Assembly (NCBI GenBank): GCA_016184235.1 | Contig: JACPDC010000280.1 | Location: forward strand, 1 to 6,987 | Direction of reading: 5' to 3' | DNA from: Deltaproteobacteria bacterium | GTDB lineage: Bacteria; Desulfobacterota; Binatia; UBA9968 | Length of the DNA: 6,987 nucleotides | Shown here: piece by piece, positions 1 to 5,130 of the stretch | Numbering within the stretch: the stretch's first letter is position 1 | Layout of the letters: every line of letters starts with the position of its first letter | Notes under the pieces: generated by a model | The model's input: only the letters and a program-made list of their open reading frames with translations | What the model was told of the DNA's origin: nothing | The model's database searches: none | Translations under genes and position numbers: made by a program

Positions 1-7
1 ACCGTAA

Positions 8-903
8 CTAACTCGGTCGCAGAGGCCGTTCAATAGCATGGGTCATCCCGTCCTGCCTCCTCAAGAGCTCGAACAGTTGCCTGGGTTGGATAAGCCCGCT
101 TTCTGCACGGCTTCTTTCACCGCCTTCTGCAAAACGGACTCGTGCAAATGGTGCCGGCGTTTCTCTCCGGTTGTGCGATCTATGTAGTGGCTCGTTGCAG
201 GAAATACCCATTGCCATCCCCACTCTTTCCCCGCATTGGGATATTTGCGATCGAGGGCGTTCGGCAAAGCAACGCGTCCCGTGCCGTGCTCCAGATCGCG
301 CCGGTGTTGCTCTTTCATGAGTTCGAGGTGCTTAGCGAGGGGGTCTTTCACCGCCCCGGGAAGCATCGTGTGCCGGTCTTTATCCCCCTTGCCGGCGCGA
401 ATGACAATTTGGTTACTCGTGAAATCTATATCTTTGACCCTCAGCTGCAAACACTCCATCAGTCGGAGGCCCGCTCCGTAAAGAAGCACGGCCATGAGCC
501 AATCGGAATGATCAAGGATACCGAGGATCGATTTCACTTCCTGTCGTGTCAAAACCACCGGTAGTCTGTGCGGTCTTTTCGCCCGAACGACGCCGTTGAT
601 GTAACCAATCTCCTTTCGCAGCACTTCTCGGTAAAGAAACAAAATAGCGTTCAATGCCTGGTTCTGCGTGGAGGCGCTCACATGCAATTCGCTGGCGAGG
701 CTTGAAAGAAATTGCGCAATCTCTTTTTCGCCCATCTCGGCCGGGTGCCGTTTGTTGTGGAAAAAGATGAACCGCTTGATCCAATGAACATAGCTGTCCT
801 CGGTCTTGGGACTATAGTGCCGCGTGTGGATTGCCTGGCGGACCTGGTCAAGGAGCTTAGGTTTTGGCGCGCTTGAAGGAGAAGAGATGAGTCTGGAGTC
901 CAT
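8..903 (-). pseudogene. intI: Integron integrase (IntI-type tyrosine recombinase), C-terminally broken
   Basis: IntI enzymes recombine attI and attC sites to insert or excise gene cassettes. The main reading frame (903 down to 61, 280 residues) matches IntI along its length: an N-terminal SAM-like DNA-binding domain at about 17-105 (RHYSPKTEDSYVHWIKRF), the LPVVLT linker, box I GAGLRLMECLQLRVKDID with the catalytic Arg at 147, and the hairpin Lys at 172 (GKGDKDR). The insertion that separates integron integrases from other tyrosine recombinases is at about 200-255 (ALPNALDRKYPNAG, RRHHLHE). After AGLSNP the frame ends in GNCSSS and a stop, where family members continue with box II (HTLRHSFAT), a GH motif and the nucleophilic Tyr. 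A second frame at 8-80 reads ELLRRQDG then MTHAIERP, resembling the normal ELLGHKDV...YTHVLNRP end with the Tyr segment missing, so the 3' end seems to carry internal deletions (inference). It should be catalytically dead. I prefer the ATG at 903, with AGGG upstream, over the TTG at 924. Parts are less GC-rich than the neighbours (601-660 is 26/60 G+C). Confidence 0.5.
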
Positions 904-999
904 AAGCCCGATCCCTACAGACAAACCAATCCATCTGATAGAGAATCGGGTGGTCGGCTGACTGTTTAGACGAAAGTGATGGGAATTTGCTTCAACAGA

Positions 1000-2403
1000 C
1001 TAGACGCTGGTCTTCACGGCGGGCGAGCCGCCCTTCAGCGTCGCTTCAGCCACTTCAGCTAAGAGCTGATCGTTGTCGTGATCGAGGGCGAAGACGCGGA
1101 ACTGGACCACCTTGGCGGGGATGAACTCGAAAAGCTCGGCCAGAGACTCCTTTTCGATCCCGCCGGTGGAAGGGTCGAAGATATGGATCTGCTTCTTGCC
1201 CATGGCGAAGGGGCTCTCGGGCCGGGGGTCCTGGGTCGCCATGTCTACCCGGAACACCAGGTCGCGGGCGGAGGCAGGCAGCGCCGCCCGGATGCGCTTC
1301 TCCCAATCGGCATCCTGGATGAGCGCCACGCCGTAGCGCAGCTCGTTCAAGGAGAGGGTGCGGTCGAATGCCATCTTCCATTTGATATCACGGTCCAGGA
1401 TCCTTCCCCACTCGCGCGCCAGCGATGGCATGGGAGCGTCGCGGCGGCGCCAGCGCGAGACCTCCTCGAGCAGCGACCAGTCGGTGAGATGAAGGTACTC
1501 CGACATGTGCTCCAGCGGGTTTCCGGGAAAGAGCGCCTTCATGGTCTCGGGAAAGATCTCCCTCAGATGGAGGTCGATGGCGCGGGTGGTGCGGTGGTAA
1601 TAGACGTTGGTGTAGAGGTAGAGCCGGGCGTTTAAAAACATCGTCAGCGCCGCGTTGCCGGCCTTGTGGAGAGTCAGCCCTTTGGGAGAAAAGAAGGTGT
1701 AATGCATCAGCCGCTCTCTGTCGATGGGTCCCACGGCCACGCCGCACATGTAGGAGTCCCTCGAGACGTAGTCGAGGTTATCGAAGGTGAAGATCCCGCC
1801 GGTCAGAGGCTGCAGCAGCCTCACCCATTTGGGCTTTCGGTGGTCTTCTTTGCCGTTCTTCTTGATGGGAAAGGCGATATCCTCAGGGCGCAGCTCCTCG
1901 CCGGGGGCAAAGGGGCCGCTGGGGCTGCGGCGCAGCTGGCCGATGCGCTCACCGAGCTTTTCCTGGATGATGGTCTGGCCGATATCCTCGTGGGTGATGC
2001 CAAAATCCGCCAAAAAGTTGTCGTCGAAAAAGTGACCGAAAGGACCGTGGCCGACGTCGTGCAGCAGTCCCGTCATCCTCATGTACTCTTCGATAAAAGG
2101 GGCCGAGGGACAGTCGTTGCCCAGCGCCCGTCGCAGTGACGGATAAAGGTGCTTGGCGAACTCGCCGGCGAGGTGCATGGCCCCGAGGGAGTGCTGGAAC
2201 CGGCTGTGCTCCGCCGAGGGAAAGACCCAGCGGGCGCTCTGAAGCTGGTAGATATAGCGGAGCCTTTGCACCCAAGGGGAATCCAGGATCTCCTTCTCCG
2301 CGACCTCCCCCTTTTTTTGCGGCACCGTGAAGGGGATATAGCGGTGGATGGGATCCGCCACCAGGGCGATCCCTTCGTATTCGCTCTCGATCGGCTGCGC
2401 CAT
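1000..2403 (-). CDS. HD-domain phosphohydrolase, YwfO/SAMHD1-like (probable dNTP triphosphohydrolase)
   Basis: Predicted cytosolic metal-dependent phosphohydrolase of 467 residues; relatives hydrolyse dNTPs to deoxynucleoside plus triphosphate. The N-terminus has the family opening DPIHRYIPF and the segment LDSPWVQRLRYIYQLQ...FPSAEHSRFQHSLG. The HD metal site is complete: His71 (RFQHS), His115-Asp116 (LLHDVGHGPFGH) and Asp208 (FDNLDYVSRD). His119, His124 and His138 (THED) fall where SAMHD1 has its catalytic and substrate histidines (H210, H215, H233). The roughly 200-residue C-terminal part is less conserved and I recognise no further domain. I chose the ATG at 2403 rather than the in-frame GTG at 2439: it starts just after the archease stop codon, has a GAGGA ribosome site, and gives the usual N-terminus (MAQPIESEYEG). 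It is the last gene of the packed minus-strand set and is probably cotranscribed with the archease gene. Substrate specificity is inferred from the family; regulation by nucleotides or another phosphoester substrate cannot be excluded. Confidence 0.5.
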   Translation of the reverse strand: MAQPIESEYEGIALVADPIHRYIPFTVPQKKGEVAEKEILDSPWVQRLRYIYQLQSARWVFPSAEHSRFQHSLGAMHLAGEFAKHLYPSLRRALGNDCPSAPFIEEYMRMTGLLHDVGHGPFGHFFDDNFLADFGITHEDIGQTIIQEKLGERIGQLRRSPSGPFAPGEELRPEDIAFPIKKNGKEDHRKPKWVRLLQPLTGGIFTFDNLDYVSRDSYMCGVAVGPIDRERLMHYTFFSPKGLTLHKAGNAALTMFLNARLYLYTNVYYHRTTRAIDLHLREIFPETMKALFPGNPLEHMSEYLHLTDWSLLEEVSRWRRRDAPMPSLAREWGRILDRDIKWKMAFDRTLSLNELRYGVALIQDADWEKRIRAALPASARDLVFRVDMATQDPRPESPFAMGKKQIHIFDPSTGGIEKESLAELFEFIPAKVVQFRVFALDHDNDQLLAEVAEATLKGGSPAVKTSV

Positions 2404-2411
2404 TTTCCTCA
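2404..2411 (-). promoter_or_regulatory. Ribosome binding site of the HD gene, overlapping the archease stop
   Basis: On the minus strand the sequence reads TGAGGAAAATG. The archease stop codon TGA is itself part of a GAGGA Shine-Dalgarno motif, followed by the ATG at 2403. The spacing of about 3-4 nt is short, which suggests re-initiation or coupling by ribosomes finishing archease. This is the main reason for choosing the 2403 start over the GTG at 2439. Confidence 0.5.
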
Positions 2412-2834
2412 GAGCTCGAAGATCACCTGGGCCGTCCACTGATCGCCGGTCTTTTCCATGCGGCTTTTGTCGTGGACCACGGAGCGGAACTCGCGCTGCA
2501 TCTCGTGGCGGTCGGGATCGTATTTCTCCCCGCTCACCTCGCCTCGGACATACGTTTCCTTGGCCTCCAGGACTTTGAACTCCTTCAGCACGTATCCGCT
2601 TCCCTGGTAGAGGTAGAGGAGCTCGCGCATCCAGTTGACCATGAGGTCGTCGCGGTCCACCCCCTCCACCACGAGCGGCAACTGGTCACGTACCTCGACT
2701 TTCTCGACATCGGTCATCAGGTCGAAGAGGGCGTAGGCGGAGTTGGCGAACAGCTCTGCCTGGCTCTTGCCGAAGACCTTGATGGCCAACTCCGAGGAGC
2801 GGGTCAAAATTCGGTATCTCTTTGGGCTATCCAT
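2409..2834 (-). CDS. Archease-family protein with altered active-site residues
   Basis: The protein has 141 residues, the usual archease length (about 140). Archeases are small cytosolic metal-binding cofactors that speed guanylylation and turnover of the tRNA/RNA ligase RtcB. The fold signature is clear: KVFGKSQAELFANSAYALFDLMTDVEKVE, then VEGVDRDDLMVNWMRELLYLY, then GEKYDPDRHE near 103-112 and a final strand VIFEL. The usual catalytic positions differ, however. The N-terminal HTAD motif reads RSSE (Asp to Glu, His to Arg), the Lys of the EVKA strand reads EFRS (Arg), and the penultimate Asp is Glu. Carboxylates are kept, so metal binding may survive. The ATG overlaps the stop of the upstream CxxC gene by 8 bp and has no clear Shine-Dalgarno, suggesting translational coupling. 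No rtcB is visible in the window. Family assignment is firm; activity with RtcB is uncertain. Confidence 0.5.
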   Translation of the reverse strand: MDSPKRYRILTRSSELAIKVFGKSQAELFANSAYALFDLMTDVEKVEVRDQLPLVVEGVDRDDLMVNWMRELLYLYQGSGYVLKEFKVLEAKETYVRGEVSGEKYDPDRHEMQREFRSVVHDKSRMEKTGDQWTAQVIFEL

Positions 2835-3141
2835 GGTCCGGTGGGGGCGAGGTGTCCTTTTCCGAGGCCTTTATCGGCTCTCCGTCGAGGATCGAGATCG
2901 ATCCGTTGAAGTCTTGGTCCAGCCGTTCTCGAATCCGCGGGTTGTCGTAACAGCCGGTGCAACTGATGATGTCCAGCGGTTCCAATAGTTTCAGGTAGTG
3001 GAGCGTCGCCCCGTCTTCTTTGGGGTCTTTGAGGAAGCTCCACTCCGCGCGGCCCGTGTGCAGCAGGTAATAATCCACCCGGTATCCCTTTTGGGTGTGC
3101 GTGGTCTCCCGTACCTCCCTGCCGCAGTGGAAGCACTCCAT
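2827..3141 (-). CDS. Small CxxC/CxxC protein of unknown function (putative zinc-binding)
   Basis: I do not recognise this 104-residue protein. It opens MECFHCGREV, giving Cys3-x2-Cys6, and carries a second pair Cys61-x2-Cys64 in SCTGCYDNPRI. Two CxxC pairs 54 residues apart suggest a zinc-ribbon or treble-clef metal site. Between them is an aromatic-rich segment (YRVDYYLLHTG, EWSFLKD, LHYLKLLEP) that looks like a beta-rich core. The tail (KASEKDTSPPPDHG) is polar and probably disordered. No signal peptide or membrane segment is visible. The frame stays open upstream to 3234, but that would run into larB, and the extra residues are Arg/His-rich without a motif; the ATG at 3141 gives an 11-bp gap after larB and starts directly on the cysteine motif. 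No strong ribosome site is seen. Its position between larB and archease, overlapping the latter by 8 bp, indicates an operon member. It could be a metal-handling or regulatory protein, but nothing here proves that. Confidence 0.5.
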   Translation of the reverse strand: MECFHCGREVRETTHTQKGYRVDYYLLHTGRAEWSFLKDPKEDGATLHYLKLLEPLDIISCTGCYDNPRIRERLDQDFNGSISILDGEPIKASEKDTSPPPDHG

Positions 3142-3152
3142 ATGGAATAGAT

Positions 3153-3902
3153 TTATACCCGATTGATGAGGCTGGCTGCAAAGCCTGCTCCGAATCCGTT
3201 GTCGATGTTCACTACCGTGACACCTGCCGCGCACGAGTTGAGCATGCCCAAAAGGGCGGCGATGCCCTGGAAGCTCGCCCCATAGCCGACGCTGGTCGGG
3301 ACCGCGATGACCGGCTTATCCACCATGCCGGCGACCACGCTGGGCAGGGCCCCTTCCATGCCGGCGACCACGATCAGGACAGTGGCGGCCAAGAGCCGCG
3401 AGCGGTTTTCCAGCAGCCGGTGGATGCCGGCAACGCCTACGTCAAAGAGCCGCTCTACCCGGTTGCCCATCATCTCCGCCGTCAGCGCCGCCTCCTCGGC
3501 CACCGGGATATCCGAAGTCCCGGCGCAGACGATCAGAATGGAGCCGCGTCCGTGCCGGCGGATCGGTCTCGCGCTCCAGGTGGCCGCCCGCGCGCGGACA
3601 TGGTAGCGGAGCCCCCTCACTTTTCCCCTGATCCGGGCCATCTTTGCCGCCGATAGCCGGGTGATCAGCACGTTTGCCCGCCGTCTTTGCAGCGTGCGCG
3701 CGATGGCGGCAATCTGCGCGGGCTCTTTCCCTTCGCCCATAACGACTTCCGGAAAGCCCTGCCGGAGCGCGCGGTGGTGGTCCACCTTGGCGAAACCGAG
3801 ATCCTCGAACGGGAGATGGCTGAGCCTCTGCAGGGCCTGCCGGGCGCTCAGGCGGCCGCGCCGCACCGCCTCCAGAAGGCGGGTCAACACCTCTGCGTCC
3901 AT
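3153..3902 (-). CDS. larB: LarB, pyridinium-3,5-biscarboxylic acid mononucleotide synthase
   Basis: LarB carboxylates the pyridine ring of nicotinic acid adenine dinucleotide and cleaves the phosphoanhydride, giving pyridinium-3,5-biscarboxylate mononucleotide, the first intermediate of the nickel-pincer nucleotide cofactor of lactate racemase and other LarA enzymes. The 249 residues have the normal length and two-part structure. The N-terminal domain includes VDHHRALRQGFPEVVMGEGK at 40-59. The C-terminal PurE-like domain (about 120-249) has CAGTSDIPVAEEA, VAGMEGALPSVVAGM, PTSVGYGASFQG, then LNSCAAGVTVVNIDNGFGAG with Cys224 in the place of the nucleophile reported for characterised LarB. The start is ATG 3902, with AAGGAAGG 10 nt upstream. 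LarC, LarE and LarA are not in the window, so the rest of the pathway must lie elsewhere or be absent. An older annotation style would call it an NCAIR mutase or PurE-related protein; a role in purine synthesis is unlikely. Confidence 0.5.
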   Translation of the reverse strand: MDAEVLTRLLEAVRRGRLSARQALQRLSHLPFEDLGFAKVDHHRALRQGFPEVVMGEGKEPAQIAAIARTLQRRRANVLITRLSAAKMARIRGKVRGLRYHVRARAATWSARPIRRHGRGSILIVCAGTSDIPVAEEAALTAEMMGNRVERLFDVGVAGIHRLLENRSRLLAATVLIVVAGMEGALPSVVAGMVDKPVIAVPTSVGYGASFQGIAALLGMLNSCAAGVTVVNIDNGFGAGFAASLINRV

Positions 3903-3912
3903 CTACCTGGGG

Positions 3913-3920
3913 CCTTCCTT
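3913..3920 (-). promoter_or_regulatory. Ribosome binding site of larB
   Basis: AAGGAAGG on the minus strand lies 10 nt before the larB ATG, somewhat further than ideal but the strongest purine tract in the 77-bp thiL-larB gap (3903-3979). I see no terminator hairpin and no convincing promoter in that gap, so read-through from thiL is likely. Confidence 0.5.
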
Positions 3921-3979
3921 TCCGCTCCGCGCCTGAGCCTGTGTGCGTCAACGTTTGGCATCTGCTGCGAAACTCGAGG

Positions 3980-4975
3980 TCAGTGTCGGCCTCTGAAGTG
4001 ATCGTAACCTGCGGTCGATAGGGCTCGGGGCCAGCCGCGGCGATTGATAACCGTTATCCCTTCGCGGGCCGGGACGCACTTACCGATTCGGGATACAGGT
4101 ACCGCGAGCCGCCGCCCGATTTTTTCCAGCCGGCTTCGGTCCCGCCGACGCAGAGAAAAAAGCAGCTCGTAATCCTCGCCTCCGGTAAGCGCGTAGAGCA
4201 GCCCCTTTTTTCCAGCCGCCGTTCGATAGGCGCGCGACAGCGGCAGGGCCTCCTCCCAGATGACCGCGCCGACACGGCTCGCTTTACAGATGTGGGTCAA
4301 GTCTTGCAGTAGGCCGTCGCTCACGTCGATCATCGCCCGCGCGATCCCGGCGCGCGCCAGTGCGGCTCCCGCGGTGAGGCGGGGGCTGGGAAATCGGTGG
4401 CGAGAGATGAGATAGGCATGGTTCCGGCTGCCGGCCTGGGCGCCTCTTTTCTTCAGCAGCTTCATTCCCAGGGCCGAGTCCCCGAGAGTTCCGGTGACAT
4501 AGAGGTCATCCCCCGCCTTCGCGTCCCCTCTCGTAACCGGTCGGTGCGCGGTGTGGCCGATCACGCAGGCGTTGATGAAAAAGCGCGTCGAAGCGCTCGT
4601 GTCCCCTCCTACCAAAGCGACGCCGCTTCGAGAAGCCAGGGCCCTGATGCCGCGGTAAAATTGTTCTACATCCTCGACACGGAAGTCAACCGGAATGCCC
4701 AGGGATAAAATCAGATAGGCCGGGCTTGCGCCCATGGCCGCGAGGTCGCTCAGGTTCACCGCCAGGGTCTTGTAGCCCAGAGCGTAAAAGGAGGTCCATT
4801 TCAGATTAAAGTGGATGCCCTCGATGAGGAGGTCCGACGTGATAAGAAAGGTCCGATTCCTGCACTCCAGCCACGCGGCGTCGTCGCCGATCCCGATACG
4901 CACCCCTCGACCCCTTGGGGTGGCCTGACGAATCCTCTCGATCAGGCCGAACTCGCCTAGCTCCCGGAGCAACAT
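3980..4975 (-). CDS. thiL: Thiamine-monophosphate kinase
   Basis: ThiL phosphorylates thiamine monophosphate with ATP to thiamine pyrophosphate, the last step of cofactor synthesis, in the cytosol. The 331-residue protein has the full PurM-like two-domain layout and family motifs in order: LGEFGLIERI at 6-15, GIGDDAA at 28-34, TSDLLIEGIHF at 46-56 (usually TTDMLVEGVHF), LAVNLSDLAAMGASP at 71-85, LVGGDTSAS at 121-129, INACVIG, GDDLYVTGTLGDSALG at 155-170, PSPRL, MIDVSDGLLQDLTHI at 215-229 and LTGGEDYELLF at 263-273. The acidic residues that hold Mg2+ and substrate (GDD, SD, GGD, DVSDG) are all present. The start ATG directly follows an in-frame TAA, so no upstream extension is possible. It has no recognisable Shine-Dalgarno and sits 3 nt beyond a long inverted repeat, which hints at structure-dependent expression. 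It follows lon in the same direction and may be cotranscribed with larB downstream. Confidence 0.5.
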   Translation of the reverse strand: MLLRELGEFGLIERIRQATPRGRGVRIGIGDDAAWLECRNRTFLITSDLLIEGIHFNLKWTSFYALGYKTLAVNLSDLAAMGASPAYLILSLGIPVDFRVEDVEQFYRGIRALASRSGVALVGGDTSASTRFFINACVIGHTAHRPVTRGDAKAGDDLYVTGTLGDSALGMKLLKKRGAQAGSRNHAYLISRHRFPSPRLTAGAALARAGIARAMIDVSDGLLQDLTHICKASRVGAVIWEEALPLSRAYRTAAGKKGLLYALTGGEDYELLFSLRRRDRSRLEKIGRRLAVPVSRIGKCVPAREGITVINRRGWPRALSTAGYDHFRGRH

Positions 4976-4978
4976 TTA

Positions 4979-5104
4979 GTGCCGGTCCAATAAACTTCGC
5001 CTAACTTCGTTTATCGCCCCTCGCTCTCCCTGCGGCGTAACCCCAAGTACGCCTCAGTCGGCTCGGGGCTCGCGCCTCGTTATGCTCGTTTCTTGGCCCG
5101 GCAC
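4979..5104. repeat. Long imperfect inverted repeat in the lon-thiL gap, attC-like
   Basis: The arms 4979-5005 and 5079-5104 are complementary at about 21 of 26 positions. The outermost 12 bases (4979-4990 and 5093-5104) pair at 11 of 12. Further in, GCCCC (5016-5020) can pair with GGGGC (5065-5069), and GGCGTA (5034-5039) with TACGCC (5048-5053) around an 8-nt loop. One imperfect cruciform of about 126 bp therefore fills most of the gap. Within it, GCCTAAC (4999-5005) and GTTATGC (5079-5085) are inverted core-like heptamers 87 bp end to end: read on the minus strand the right core is GTTAGGC, an exact GTTRRRY match, while the other departs from RYYYAAC at one base. This is the architecture of an integron attC site. 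Alternatives are a dispersed palindromic repeat (REP/MITE-like) or an RNA hairpin controlling thiL. The pairing is seen directly; the identity is inferred and weak. No T-run follows it toward thiL, so it is not a simple intrinsic terminator. Confidence 0.5.
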
Positions 5105-5130
5105 AACGCCTGAAAAAATTGTTACGCAGT

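Noticed and set aside
907..950. CCCGAT...ATCGGG inverted repeat as an operator or terminator of intI
   Set aside because: Only 6 bp with a 32-nt spacer, and it overlaps the start of intI; expected by chance.
2404..2439. GTG start extending the HD protein by 12 residues
   Set aside because: It would overlap archease by 31 bp and has no better ribosome site; the ATG at 2403 has GAGGA directly before it.
1078..2442. Long plus-strand open frames opposite the HD gene and in other genes
   Set aside because: They mirror GC-rich codon structure of the conserved minus-strand genes and carry no recognisable motifs.
3142..3234. Upstream start extending the CxxC protein by 31 residues
   Set aside because: It would overlap the well-conserved end of larB by more than 80 bp, and the added residues look like out-of-frame translation of larB.
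1000..4975. Gene cassette array of the nearby integron
   Set aside because: The genes are housekeeping-like, all point toward the integrase rather than away from attI, and are tightly packed or overlapping with no attC-like site between them.
4976..5085. TPP riboswitch upstream of thiL
   Set aside because: The minus strand has CTGAGG and, further on, GCCGCAGGGA, which faintly recall the thi-box ends. The central conserved TGAACCTGAT-type segment is absent and the spacing is too short, so an inverted repeat explains the region better.
5105..5130. Intrinsic terminator of lon at the T-rich stretch
   Set aside because: There is a run of six T on the minus strand (5113-5118), but no stable GC stem immediately before it.
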